Source: Acidobacteriota bacterium (GTDB lineage Bacteria > Acidobacteriota > Vicinamibacteria > Vicinamibacterales > CAVVIG01). From it: a DNA stretch of 64,000 nucleotides. The notes beneath the pieces are model-generated. The model saw only the letters and a program-made list of their open reading frames with translations. It had not been told where the DNA came from and searched no databases. The position numbers and the translations under genes were made by a program. Of this stretch, positions 1 to 9,569 are shown piece by piece. The DNA lies in contig JACPZW010000066.1 of the NCBI GenBank assembly GCA_016195265.1, forward strand, positions 1 through 64,000, read 5' to 3'. Position 1 is the first letter of the stretch; the number at the start of each line of letters is the position of its first letter.

Positions 1-90
1 CCCACGCGCCCAGAAAGCCGGACGGCGATTGTCGACGTTCGCTTGGGGAATGGCTCGACATCCCCAGCGTAAGTACCGATTTCCGGAGAA

Positions 91-438
91 ATGTACAAGA
101 GGAATCTCACGTCAGCGAATTTCCGAAAGGCATTGCTCCTAACCCCTAAGAACCAGAGCGTGGTGGTAGAACTGAACATCCACTGCGCTTGGAAGTCCTC
201 GGCGTTCGCGCAGCTCAAGTCAGTTGAAGGCGAGATCCAGAAGGAAATTGGGCACCCTCTGGACTGGCGGCCTATGCCTGACAAGGTCAGCGCGCGCATA
301 CTACTCGAAGAGAAGATCGATCCTGGAGTCGAAGAGAACAGGAAGAAGATCTGCGACTGGTTCGCGGAATGGACGCCGAAGATGTTCATTGCCTTTAAGG
401 ACCGGGTGAAGGCGCTCTCCGAGCCGGAGCAAGAGTGA
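91..438 (+). CDS. DUF4268-type protein, probable C-terminal part
   Basis: The 115-residue product resembles the C-terminal half of DUF4268, a domain of unknown function often found alone or attached to nuclease-like modules. It shows the family pattern of a helix around a GHPLDW element, then an I..D..V motif and a closing WF-EWTPKMF helix. The usual N-terminal part is missing: a TAA at 70-72 closes this frame, and the 90 bases before the ATG give no convincing continuation in the other frames. It may be the remnant of a longer gene that starts outside the window or has been broken by a frameshift. No ribosome binding site is clear. The family is recognised by pattern only. Confidence 0.55.
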   Translation: MYKRNLTSANFRKALLLTPKNQSVVVELNIHCAWKSSAFAQLKSVEGEIQKEIGHPLDWRPMPDKVSARILLEEKIDPGVEENRKKICDWFAEWTPKMFIAFKDRVKALSEPEQE

Positions 439-620
439 CCTCCGGCACAGAACCATCGGACTCGGCGGGTCGAGCACCATGTCCACGGCTGGCCAACAAC
501 GCGATGGAGCCGACGGCTCGGACCTACCGCTCGCACGCCGCGGCTCATCGCGCACGCTAGACCGCCTGGCGAACACTTGGGCAAGACGCGGAATCGACGA
601 ACGATCAAAGAAGGGCGCGG
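439..620. other. short gap without a recognisable gene
   Basis: Only low-complexity GC-rich sequence with short frames that look non-coding is present. It ends at the -10 box of the next gene. Confidence 0.5.
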
Positions 621-626
621 TACAAT
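621..626 (+). promoter_or_regulatory. -10 box TACAAT of the DUF4258 gene
   Basis: TACAAT lies 6 nt before the GTG at 633, so transcription would start at or next to the start codon. No good -35 is visible. Confidence 0.5.
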
Positions 627-632
627 GCGCTG

Positions 633-917
633 GTGCCGACGCGAATTCTGAGGCGGATCCGCGACCGAGTCCGCAGGCGTGAGTACATCATGACGCTTCA
701 CGCGGAGGAGGAAATGGACGAGGATGGGCTCTCCATTTTCGACGTTGAAAACGCTCTTCTCACCGGAAGCGTTGTCCAGCGTCAGACAGACCGGAAGTCG
801 AGAGAACGAAAATACGTGATCGAGGGACGAGCCGCTGACGACGCTGGCGCGGTGACGGTTGTGGTGAAGTTCGGGCCGATTGGAACGCTTGTGATCTTGA
901 CCGTATATGGCGAATAA
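633..917 (+). CDS. DUF4258 family protein (toxin-like partner)
   Basis: This small basic protein (94 aa from GTG 633; an internal ATG at 690 gives the core) carries the DUF4258 pattern: an H-x-x-E-E-M motif near residue 23, a short helix, then a conserved beta segment ending in V-I-L-T-V-Y. DUF4258 proteins are frequently encoded beside YgiT-type zinc-finger proteins in toxin-antitoxin-like pairs, where they are thought to be RNase-like toxins related in fold to BrnT/RelE; this is inference for the present gene. The next gene overlaps it by 11 nt and encodes exactly such a partner, so the two are probably translationally coupled. The GTG start is favoured because a TACAAT box lies 6 nt upstream. 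Confidence 0.7.
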   Translation: MPTRILRRIRDRVRRREYIMTLHAEEEMDEDGLSIFDVENALLTGSVVQRQTDRKSRERKYVIEGRAADDAGAVTVVVKFGPIGTLVILTVYGE

Positions 918-1185
918 CTCCAGAACTAGAGCCCCACGGTGTGGCATCTGCGGCAAAACAGGACTGCTCACACGTCGCGTCACCCGGAGCTACGGGCGGG
1001 GGAACAGACTCCTGGTGATTGAGAACGTGCCGATCTTGGCATGCCCCCACTGCGGTGAAAGCTACGTGACCGCCGACACACTTCATGAAATCGAGCAAAT
1101 CAAGTTCCATCGCCGCCGCATGACCACGCCTCGGCGAGTAGCCGTCGCGAGTTTTCGGCCGGCAAGTCACAGGCGAGCGGGGTGA
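907..1185 (+). CDS. YgiT-type zinc finger protein (antitoxin-like)
   Basis: The 92-residue product has two CxxC pairs (CGICGKTG near residue 13 and CPHCGESY near residue 47) typical of YgiT/MqsA-type zinc fingers, followed by a helical tail (TADTLHEIEQIK). In MqsA the zinc domain binds the toxin and a separate helix-turn-helix domain binds DNA. Here the protein ends soon after the zinc domain, so an HTH is absent, as in many short YgiT-like proteins. The start overlaps the end of the DUF4258 gene. The likely role is neutralising that partner. Confidence 0.72.
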   Translation: MANNSRTRAPRCGICGKTGLLTRRVTRSYGRGNRLLVIENVPILACPHCGESYVTADTLHEIEQIKFHRRRMTTPRRVAVASFRPASHRRAG

Positions 1186-1470
1186 CAGCGCATGCACCAG
1201 ATGGCGCTGACGTGATCGCTGAGCGCCGCTGGTGATGCGTCAAGCGATGGGCGGCGCCGAAGCGCAGATCAAAGGCGATCCGCGATCATCTGGTGACGTT
1301 CCGGGGCGGGCCCAGCCCGAAGACGCCGGCGACAGCCGCGAAGGCCGCGAATAACAATTAGGCGGGTGGGGCTGGTAGGTCGGGTGGGCCAGGTAAGAAC
1401 GCCTCACGGATCTTGACGGCCCGAGGTGCGTAGAAGTAGCGTGCGCGTCACCTGAAGAAAGGTGGCGGCC
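1186..1470. other. intergenic region before the BNR protein gene
   Basis: No gene is seen in about 285 bp. A purine-rich stretch GAAGAAAGG at 1454-1462 serves as ribosome binding site for the gene starting at 1471. Confidence 0.5.
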
Positions 1471-4400
1471 GTGAGAAGACTGCTCCTCGTTCTTGTCGCC
1501 CTTTTGCTGATCGGCGCCGGTCTCATCGCGCAGGGGCCCTCCGCCCGGCCGGGACCGGATCTCTACAGCCGTCTCCGCTGGCGCTACATCGGACCTGAAG
1601 GCAACCGCACCGATGCCGTCGCCGGCGTGCCCGGCGACCCCCTCATCTACTATGTCGGCGCCGCGTCTGGCGGGATCTGGAAGACGACCGACGGCGGAAT
1701 TCATTGGGAGCCGATCTTCGACGACCAGCCGGTCTCGTCGATTGGATCGCTCGCAGTCGCGCCGTCGGATGCCAACCTGATCTGGGCCGGCACCGGCGAG
1801 CCATTCATCCGCAGCCACATCTCGGTGGGTGAGGGCATCTTCAAGTCGACCGATGCCGGCAAGACGTGGACGCGCATGGGTCTCGAGAAGACCGGCCGCA
1901 TCGCGCGCGTCCTCGTGCATCCCACCGATCCGAACGTCGTTCTCGCGTGCGCCCTCGGCCACGCCTACGGGCCGCAACCCGAGCGCGGTGTCTTCCGCAC
2001 GATGGACGGCGGAAAGACCTGGGAGCGCGTGCTGTTCGTCGACGAGAACACGGGCTGCTCGGACCTCGCGATGGATCCGAGGAACCCGCGCATCCTGTTC
2101 GCCGGGATGTGGCAGCTCGAAATCCACACGTGGGGCCGCGAGAGCGGCGGACCCGGCAGCGGCCTGTTCACGTCGCGGGACGGCGGCGCGACCTGGACGC
2201 GCCTCACCGGCCGGGGGCTGCCGGCGAAACCCGTCGGCAAGGTCGCGGTCGCGATCGCGCGCACGAACCCGAACCGCATTTACACGATGATTGAAACGGG
2301 TGACGGCGTGCCGCTGAACGAGAAGGAGACCGACAAAGGCCAGATCTGGCGGACTGAGGACGGCGGCGGCACGTGGCGGATGATCAGCACCGACCGCAAC
2401 GCGATGGGCCGCGCGCACTATTACTCGCGCATGGCGGTGGCGACCGACAACGAAAACGAGACGTACTACCTCACGGCGTCCTACAGCAAGTCGATCGACG
2501 CGGGTCAAACGCTGACGCAACCGGCCGGCCTCGAGAGCCCCGGCGGCGACAACCACGACATGTGGATCGATCCGACGAACGCCGATCGCATGGCGGTCGC
2601 GAACGACTCGGGCGTGTCGCTCTCCGTCAACCGCGGTCGGACGTGGAATCACGTGCGGCTGCCGATCGCGCAGCTGTATCACGTCACGGTCGACAACCAG
2701 ATTCCGTACTACGTGTACGGCAACAAACAGGACGGGCCGTCGTACCGCGGACCGAGCAACAGCCGGCTCGACGAAGGCGGCGGACGCGGCGGACGGGGCA
2801 GCGTCATTCCGCGAGCGATGTGGCACACGGTCGGCGGCGGCGAGAGCGGATTCGCGACGCCGGATCCTGTGGACGCGAACGTCGTGTGGTCGAGCGCCTC
2901 GGGCGCGGGGAGCGTCGGCGGCATCGTCACGCGCTACGAGGAGAATCGCCGGCTGCTGCGTGACGTCGAAGTCTGGCCCGACGACTCGAACGGGATCGCG
3001 GCCGACTTGAAGTACCGCTTCGTGTGGAACGCACCGCTGGCGATCTCGCCGCACGACCGCAACAAGATCTACGTCGGCAGCCAGCATGTTCATCAAACGA
3101 CGGACGGCGGCCAGAGCTGGCAGGAGATCAGCCCGGACCTCACGCTCAACGACAAGAGCCGGCAGCAGAGCTCGGGCGGCCTCACGCCCGACAACATCGG
3201 CGTCGAGTACGCCGGCGTCGTCATGTCGATCGCGGAGTCGCCGAAGCAGGCCGGCGTGATTTGGGCGGGGACCAACGACGGTCTCGTGCAGGTGACGCGC
3301 GACGGCGGCAAGACGTGGACGAACGTCACGAAGAACATTCCGAACCTGCCGCCGTGGGGCACGGTGGGCAACGTCGAGCCATCACGTCACGACGCGGGCA
3401 CGGCGTACATCACGGTCGACTTCCATCAGGTGAACAATCGGGATCCCTTCGTCTACAAGACGACCGACTTCGGCGGCTCGTGGAAGGCGATCACCAACGG
3501 CATCCCGCGCAGCATGCTGAGCTACGCGCATTGCGTCCGGGAGGACCCGGTGAAACGCGGCCTGCTGTATCTCGGCACCGAAAACGGCGCCTACGTGTCG
3601 TTCGACGACGGCGAGGCGTGGCAACCGCTGCAGATGAACCTGCCGCACGCGCCGGTGTACTGGCTCGTCGTGCAGGAACAGTTCAACGATCTGGTCATCG
3701 CGACGTACGGACGCGGATTCTGGATTCTCGACGACGTGACGCCGCTGCGCGATCTGACACCGCAGGTCCTCAACGCAGACGCGCAGCTGTTTGCGCCGAG
3801 GCCGGCGTATCGGTTCCGCGCGATTACGGGAGAGGCCGGCGGCGGCGAGGATCCGACGGTCGGGAGCAACGCGCCGTACGGCGCGGCGATCAATTACTAC
3901 TTGAAAGCGGCAGCGACCGCGAGCGTCGCCATTACCATCTCCGACGCAAAGGGGCAGATCGTTCGGAGAATCGACGGCCCGCGCACGGCGGGCCTCAATC
4001 GCGTCTACTGGGATCTGCGCGACACGGCGGCCAAGCGCGTCGTCTACCGGACGGCGCCGATGTACGCCGAAGAGCTCCCGCTCGGCGCGGACGGCACGCG
4101 CGAAGGCGCCGGCGAGTTCACGATTCTGCAGCCGCCCGGCACGTACACCGTCAAGTTGTCGGCCGGCGGGCGCGACTACACGCAGCCGCTCGTCGTGCGC
4201 CGGGATCCGCATTCGGCCGGGACCGAGGCCGACATCGAGGCGCAGCAACGGATGCTGATCGACCTGCGGCGCGATCTCGACACCGCGGTCGACGCCGTGA
4301 ACAACACCGAAGTCGTGCGCGGACAGATTCACAATCTGCGCAACATGATTCAGGAAACGGAGCTCAAGCGTGCCGCGGACGAGCTCGATCAGAAGCTGGC

Positions 4401-4701
4401 CGCCGCGGAGGGCGCCCTGGTCGAGCTGCGATCGACCGGTCGCGGGCAGGACGGCGTACGGTGGGGAGCGAAGCTCGTCCAGAAGCTCGGCTACCTCGCC
4501 GGCGGACTGGCGAGCGGCGACTTCAAGCCGACCAACCAGCAGCTCGCCGTCCAGAAGGAACTGGAGGATCGGCTGAAAGCCTCGCAGGGACCGATCAGCG
4601 ACGTGTTGAACCGCGACCTCGCGGCCTTCAACGACATGCTACGCCGGGCGAACTTGCCGACTGTCGTGACGCAAGCACCGCGGCGGCCGACGGGACAGTA
4701 G
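1471..4701 (+). CDS. secreted VPS10/BNR-repeat (sortilin-like beta-propeller) protein
   Basis: This large exported protein (1076 aa from GTG 1471) begins with a signal peptide (MRRLLLVLVALLLIGAGLIA). Many BNR/Asp-box elements follow, for example STDAGKTW, TMDGGKTWE, SRDGGATWT, TRDGGKTW and TDFGGSWK, spread over residues about 60-700, which indicates one or two seven-bladed propellers as in sortilin-type VPS10 or glycosidase-like proteins. A C-terminal part of about 300 residues contains a beta-sandwich-like segment and a helical region. Such proteins are abundant in Acidobacteriota and are usually annotated as glycosyl hydrolases on the BNR repeats alone; no catalytic residues can be assigned. 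A second GTG at 1462 is possible, but it overlaps the purine-rich ribosome binding site, so 1471 is preferred. Confidence 0.82.
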   Translation: MRRLLLVLVALLLIGAGLIAQGPSARPGPDLYSRLRWRYIGPEGNRTDAVAGVPGDPLIYYVGAASGGIWKTTDGGIHWEPIFDDQPVSSIGSLAVAPSDANLIWAGTGEPFIRSHISVGEGIFKSTDAGKTWTRMGLEKTGRIARVLVHPTDPNVVLACALGHAYGPQPERGVFRTMDGGKTWERVLFVDENTGCSDLAMDPRNPRILFAGMWQLEIHTWGRESGGPGSGLFTSRDGGATWTRLTGRGLPAKPVGKVAVAIARTNPNRIYTMIETGDGVPLNEKETDKGQIWRTEDGGGTWRMISTDRNAMGRAHYYSRMAVATDNENETYYLTASYSKSIDAGQTLTQPAGLESPGGDNHDMWIDPTNADRMAVANDSGVSLSVNRGRTWNHVRLPIAQLYHVTVDNQIPYYVYGNKQDGPSYRGPSNSRLDEGGGRGGRGSVIPRAMWHTVGGGESGFATPDPVDANVVWSSASGAGSVGGIVTRYEENRRLLRDVEVWPDDSNGIAADLKYRFVWNAPLAISPHDRNKIYVGSQHVHQTTDGGQSWQEISPDLTLNDKSRQQSSGGLTPDNIGVEYAGVVMSIAESPKQAGVIWAGTNDGLVQVTRDGGKTWTNVTKNIPNLPPWGTVGNVEPSRHDAGTAYITVDFHQVNNRDPFVYKTTDFGGSWKAITNGIPRSMLSYAHCVREDPVKRGLLYLGTENGAYVSFDDGEAWQPLQMNLPHAPVYWLVVQEQFNDLVIATYGRGFWILDDVTPLRDLTPQVLNADAQLFAPRPAYRFRAITGEAGGGEDPTVGSNAPYGAAINYYLKAAATASVAITISDAKGQIVRRIDGPRTAGLNRVYWDLRDTAAKRVVYRTAPMYAEELPLGADGTREGAGEFTILQPPGTYTVKLSAGGRDYTQPLVVRRDPHSAGTEADIEAQQRMLIDLRRDLDTAVDAVNNTEVVRGQIHNLRNMIQETELKRAADELDQKLAAAEGALVELRSTGRGQDGVRWGAKLVQKLGYLAGGLASGDFKPTNQQLAVQKELEDRLKASQGPISDVLNRDLAAFNDMLRRANLPTVVTQAPRRPTGQ

Positions 4702-4706
4702 AGGGC

Positions 4707-4712
4707 TATAAT
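4707..4712 (+). promoter_or_regulatory. -10 box TATAAT, leaderless promoter of the carbonic anhydrase gene
   Basis: A perfect TATAAT begins 5 bases after the previous stop codon and ends 6 nt before the GTG at 4719. There is no Shine-Dalgarno sequence. Confidence 0.6.
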
Positions 4713-4718
4713 TCCTCA

Positions 4719-5264
4719 GTGCTTCGTCCTTTCCGCGGGACCACGCCCCGCGTTCATCCCACCGCCTTCATCGACGACAGCGCGCAGGTGATCGGCGACG
4801 TCGACATCGGCGAGGAGAGCAGCGTGTGGATGTGCACCGTCATTCGAGGGGACGTGCACTGGGTGAAGATTGGCCGCCGGTCGAACATCCAGGACGGCGC
4901 GATCGTGCACGTCTTCCAGGGGACAGGGGCCCCTGGAGAAGGAAGGGCTGGGTCGCATCCGACCTCGATCGGCGACAACGTGACGATCGGTCATGCCGCC
5001 GTGATCCACGGCTGCACGATCGAGAACCAGTGCCTGATCGGGATGGGCGCAATTCTGCTGAACGGCGCGCACATCGGCACGGGATCGATCGTTGCCGCCG
5101 GCACGCTCGTGACCGAGGAGATGAAAGTCCCCCCGAAGTCGCTCGTGATGGGCAGTCCGGGGAAGGTGAGGCGGCTACTGACGCACGCCGAAGCCGCTGA
5201 GATTCAGATGTTCGCGGATCGCTACGTCGGATACCGGTTGGATTACATGAAGAGTGGAATTTGA
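4719..5264 (+). CDS. gamma-class carbonic anhydrase / hexapeptide-repeat protein
   Basis: The 181-residue product is a left-handed beta-helix protein of the gamma carbonic anhydrase family (CO2 hydration; trimeric, metal-dependent). Visible family motifs are RGDVHWVKIG (Arg and Asp of the active site), NIQDGAIVHV (Gln and first metal His) and GHAAVIHGC (the remaining metal His residues). The C-terminal helix follows MGSPGKVRR. The length matches the family. An inserted loop around GTGAPGEGRAG follows the first metal His. The GTG at 4719 is chosen because it sits directly behind a TATAAT box and just before the first conserved TPRVHPTAFI segment. The stop codon lies inside a TTGAGGAT tandem repeat. 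Confidence 0.88.
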   Translation: MLRPFRGTTPRVHPTAFIDDSAQVIGDVDIGEESSVWMCTVIRGDVHWVKIGRRSNIQDGAIVHVFQGTGAPGEGRAGSHPTSIGDNVTIGHAAVIHGCTIENQCLIGMGAILLNGAHIGTGSIVAAGTLVTEEMKVPPKSLVMGSPGKVRRLLTHAEAAEIQMFADRYVGYRLDYMKSGI

Positions 5265-5292
5265 GGATCTGAGGATTTGAGGATTTGAGGAT
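5261..5292 (+). repeat. 8-nt tandem repeat (TTGAGGAT x4)
   Basis: Four copies of TTGAGGAT, one with T to C, start at the stop codon of the carbonic anhydrase gene. A fifth partial copy lies at 5334-5341. Confidence 0.85.
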
Positions 5293-5365
5293 GTAGGGCG
5301 GGTCCTTTTGGACCCGCCTGATCGAGCAGGAACTTGAGGATGTAGCGCAGGCCTTCAGGCCTGCC
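5293..5365. repeat. REP-like palindromes upstream of hisS
   Basis: GTAG plus GGCGGGTCC (5297-5305), loop TTTT, GGACCCGCC (5310-5318). A related second unit reads GTAGC, GCAGGCCT (5347-5354), TC, AGGCCTGC (5357-5364). Confidence 0.85.
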
Positions 5366-5373
5366 ACGATCGA

Positions 5374-6783
5374 ATGGCCGACAAACAATCAACCAAGCCG
5401 CCGAGCGGCACGCGCGATTTTCTTCCCGGCGATGTTCGTCGCCGCGAGTACGTGATTGACGTCGTCCGTCGTGTGTACGAGCGCTACGGCTTCGAGCCTC
5501 TCGAAACACCTGCGTTTGAGAACATCGACACGCTGCTTGGGAAATACGGCGAAGAGGGCAACAAGCTCATCTTCAAGATCCTCAAGCGCGGCGAGCACGA
5601 AGGCACGGGCGAAGCCGATCTCGCGCTACGCTACGACCTGACGGTGCCGCTGGCGCGCGTCGTCGCGCAGTATCAGAACGAGCTGCCGAAGTTCTTCAAG
5701 CGGTATCAGATTCAGCCGGTCTGGCGCGCCGATCGTCCGGCGCGCGGCCGGTTTCGAGAGTTCTATCAGTGCGACATCGATTCGATGGGTTCGACATCGC
5801 CGATCGTCGACGTGGAGATCTTGAGCGCCGTCAGCGAAGTCCTCGTGACCCTAGGATTCGATGATTTCACGATTCGACTAAATCATCGTCAGCTATTGGC
5901 AGCGTTACTCGAATCCGTGGGCGTGTCGGCTGCGGGTCAAAGCGACACGCTGGTCGCTCTCGACAAGCTCGACAAGACCGGGCCGGACGCCGTGATCAAG
6001 GACCTTGAGAGCCGCGGATTTGATCACGAGAAGGCCAGTCGCTGCGTAAACATGTTCGCGTCCGACGCAATCCGCACGACGACTAGGCTTCCTTCGCCGA
6101 GCGTCTTCGCAGCAGCGAACATGTCACAACTGAGCCGGCTGCATCAGGATGTCCCTGAGGCGTCATCGATACTCGACGAGGTTCAAGCGATTCTAGATAT
6201 GTCTGCGGACACTCAGGCGGCAGGTCACGTTCTCTTGAGTCGCAGCCTGGCGCGCGGTTTGTCGTACTACACTGGCGCCATCATGGAAGTTGGCGTTGAA
6301 GGGATTGGAAGCCTGGGTGGCGGCGGACGGTACGACAACCTGATCGGAATGTTTCTGGGACGTGATGTCCCGGCCTGCGGCTTCTCGCTGGGTCTGGAGC
6401 GCATCATCGTGGTCATGACAGAGCGGAACATGTTCAAGGACGCCCTGAGCCTCGGCTCTGCTGATGTGTTGGTTACAATGTGGCCTGACGCAGACGATGC
6501 GATACGTCGCGATGCGCTTGCACTGGCTTCCGAGCTCCGAGCAGTTGACCTCCGAGTTGACGTGTATCCGGAACCTGACAAGCTCGGTAAGCAACTGAGA
6601 TACGCTTCGGATCGGGACGTGCAGTTCGCTGTCATCGTTGGCGGCGACGAGCGCGCGAAGAAGGCGGTAACGATCAAAGATCTTGTGGCGAGTTCGCAGG
6701 AAACCGTTGCGCGCGAGAGCGCGCCGCAGTTCATCCGTGAACGCGTCGATGCTGGGCAACGAACCAAGAACCCTGAACCCTGA
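5374..6783 (+). CDS. hisS: histidyl-tRNA synthetase
   Basis: This class II synthetase (469 aa) charges tRNA-His. The N-terminus carries PSGTRDFLP (motif 1 region), motif 2 lies at RYQIQPVWRADRPARGRF, the histidine-binding segment is ARGLSYYTG, and motif 3 is GFSLGLERI; the C-terminal anticodon-binding domain follows from about residue 360. In the common RGLDYYTG element the Asp is Ser here. The last residues (QRTKNPEP) are encoded by a 7-nt AACCCTG-type repeat. Codon use changes inside the gene: from about 5850 onward third positions are much richer in A and T than in the first 480 bases or in aspS. The gene is followed after 21 nt by aspS, a common pairing. Confidence 0.95.
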   Translation: MADKQSTKPPSGTRDFLPGDVRRREYVIDVVRRVYERYGFEPLETPAFENIDTLLGKYGEEGNKLIFKILKRGEHEGTGEADLALRYDLTVPLARVVAQYQNELPKFFKRYQIQPVWRADRPARGRFREFYQCDIDSMGSTSPIVDVEILSAVSEVLVTLGFDDFTIRLNHRQLLAALLESVGVSAAGQSDTLVALDKLDKTGPDAVIKDLESRGFDHEKASRCVNMFASDAIRTTTRLPSPSVFAAANMSQLSRLHQDVPEASSILDEVQAILDMSADTQAAGHVLLSRSLARGLSYYTGAIMEVGVEGIGSLGGGGRYDNLIGMFLGRDVPACGFSLGLERIIVVMTERNMFKDALSLGSADVLVTMWPDADDAIRRDALALASELRAVDLRVDVYPEPDKLGKQLRYASDRDVQFAVIVGGDERAKKAVTIKDLVASSQETVARESAPQFIRERVDAGQRTKNPEP

Positions 6784-6804
6784 ACCCGGTACCCTGAACC
6801 CAGA
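6766..6804 (+). repeat. 7-nt tandem repeat (AACCCTG type)
   Basis: About five imperfect copies of AACCCTG cover the last codons of hisS and run up to the aspS start. Confidence 0.8.
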
Positions 6805-8580
6805 ATGGCCGAGCCTCTAGGCAGCCTCGTCAGAACTCATACGTGCGGTGCTCTTCGTCCCTCCGACGTCGGCAAGGACGCCGTGCTGCTCGGCTGGGTG
6901 CATCGCATCCGCGACCTCGGCGGCGTCACGTTCATCGACATGCGCGATCGCCACGGCATCTCGCAGGTCGTCGTGCGCGAGAACGACGCGTTGATGGCGG
7001 TCGCCAAGCGCCTGCGGTCGGAGTTCGTCGTCGGCGTCTGTGGACACGTCCAGCGCCGGTCGCCCGACACCATCAACCCGAAGCTCGCGACGGGCGAGGT
7101 CGAAGTGCTCGCGGTCGAGATCCGGCTGCTCAACGAAGCGAAGACACCGCCGTTTCAGATCGCCGAAGACGGTCCCGTGTCGGAAGACATCCGGCTGCGC
7201 TACCGGTACCTCGATCTGCGCCGGCCGCGCCTGCAGAATAACATCGGCCTGCGGCATCGCGTGTCGATCGCGATTCGGAAGTACTTCGACGAGCAGGGCT
7301 TCTGGGAAATCGAAACGCCGATCCTTGCGAAGTCGACGCCGGAAGGCGCGCGCGATTTCCTCGTGCCGAGCCGCGTGCACCCTGGCGAGTTCTATGCGCT
7401 GCCGCAATCGCCGCAGATCTTCAAACAGATCCTGATGATCGCCGGCACCGACCGCTACTTTCAGATCGTGCGCTGCTTCCGCGACGAGGACCAGCGCGCC
7501 GACCGGCAGCTCGAGTTCACGCAGGTTGACGTCGAGATGTCGTTCGCGCAGCCCGACGGCATTTTCGACCTGATCGAGCCGCTGATGCCCCGGATCTTCA
7601 AGGAGATCGGCCGTGAGGTCACGCTCCCGATCCGGCGGATGTCGTACGCCGACGCGGTCGCGAAGTACGGGTCCGACAAGCCGGACCTGCGTTGCGGGAT
7701 GGAGCTCGCGGATCTGTCGGACGTTTTCAAGGAGTCGGAGTTCCGCGTCTTCAGGCAAATCGTCGCCGACGGCGGCGTCGTGCGGGGCTTCGCGGTGCCG
7801 GGCGGCAACAAGTACTCGCGCAGTCAGCTCGACGTGCTGGTCGACCAGGCGAAGCAGATGGGCTTCACGGGACTCATCTGGGTGCGGCCCGGATCGCCGC
7901 CGCTGTGCTCGGTCAAGGCGCTGAGCGAAGCGGCGCTGCGCCCGGCACTCGACCGTGTCAAGGCGGGCGCAGACGACCTGCTGCTGATGGCCGCGGGGCC
8001 GGCCGACAACACGTCGAAGCTGCTCGGGCAGCTCCGGCTGTCGGTCGCGGCGAAAGAGAATCTGCTGAACCCCGAGGCGTTCGAGTTCCTGTGGGTCACG
8101 GACTTTCCGCTCCTCGAGTACCACGCGGAAGACGGCCGCTGGTATTCGGTGCACCATCCGTTCACGTCGCCGAACGACGAGGACGTCGACAAGCTGGAGA
8201 CCGATCCGGGCGCCGTGCGCGCGAAGGCGTACGATCTCGTGCTCAACGGATCGGAGATCGGCGGCGGCAGCATCAGGATTCACGATGCGGCGCTGCAGGC
8301 ACGCATCTTCACGCGGCTCGGCATCTCAGAGGAGGAGGCCAAGCTCCGGTTCGGCTTCTTCCTCGAGGCGCTCGAGTACGGGACGCCGCCGCACGGAGGG
8401 ATCGCCCTCGGGCTGGACCGAATCGTCGCGATCCTGGCCGGCGAGGCGTCCATTCGCGAGGTCATCGCGTTCCCGAAGACGGCGAGCGCGGTCGATCTCA
8501 TGGCGGGCGCGCCGTCGCCGGTGGACGCCAGGCAACTGCGCGAGTTGCACCTGAATCTGAAGCCCCGGAAGACGAACTGA
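6805..8580 (+). CDS. aspS: aspartyl-tRNA synthetase
   Basis: This bacterial-type class II synthetase (591 aa) has an N-terminal OB-fold anticodon-binding domain (residues about 15-125, GWVHRIRDLGGVTFIDMRDR), class II motifs 1 and 2 (FRDEDQRADRQLEFTQVD), the bacterial GAD-type insertion (about residues 290-420) and motif 3 near the C-terminus (HGGIALGLDRIVAILAG), ending with FPKTASAVDLM as usual. The size fits the family. The ATG lies directly after an AACCCTG repeat with no strong Shine-Dalgarno, and the gene is probably cotranscribed with hisS. Codon use is typical of the surrounding GC-rich genes throughout. Confidence 0.96.
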   Translation: MAEPLGSLVRTHTCGALRPSDVGKDAVLLGWVHRIRDLGGVTFIDMRDRHGISQVVVRENDALMAVAKRLRSEFVVGVCGHVQRRSPDTINPKLATGEVEVLAVEIRLLNEAKTPPFQIAEDGPVSEDIRLRYRYLDLRRPRLQNNIGLRHRVSIAIRKYFDEQGFWEIETPILAKSTPEGARDFLVPSRVHPGEFYALPQSPQIFKQILMIAGTDRYFQIVRCFRDEDQRADRQLEFTQVDVEMSFAQPDGIFDLIEPLMPRIFKEIGREVTLPIRRMSYADAVAKYGSDKPDLRCGMELADLSDVFKESEFRVFRQIVADGGVVRGFAVPGGNKYSRSQLDVLVDQAKQMGFTGLIWVRPGSPPLCSVKALSEAALRPALDRVKAGADDLLLMAAGPADNTSKLLGQLRLSVAAKENLLNPEAFEFLWVTDFPLLEYHAEDGRWYSVHHPFTSPNDEDVDKLETDPGAVRAKAYDLVLNGSEIGGGSIRIHDAALQARIFTRLGISEEEAKLRFGFFLEALEYGTPPHGGIALGLDRIVAILAGEASIREVIAFPKTASAVDLMAGAPSPVDARQLRELHLNLKPRKTN

Positions 8581-8595
8581 CCAACTGACGCCCTG

Positions 8596-9564
<969 letters not shown>

Positions 9565-9569
9565 GCCGC

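Noticed and set aside
479..682. A 67-codon frame before the DUF4258 gene
   Set aside because: Low-complexity frame without start signal; it overlaps the promoter and start of a recognisable gene.
1240..3096. A 618-codon open frame on the minus strand opposite the BNR protein gene
   Set aside because: It is a mirror frame of a GC-rich gene, rich in Arg, Ala and Val without family motifs; the plus strand has signal peptide and BNR repeats.
3024..4718. Long plus-strand frame before the carbonic anhydrase start
   Set aside because: It is the shifted frame of the BNR gene (Arg-rich, low complexity); only the part from 4719 matches a family.
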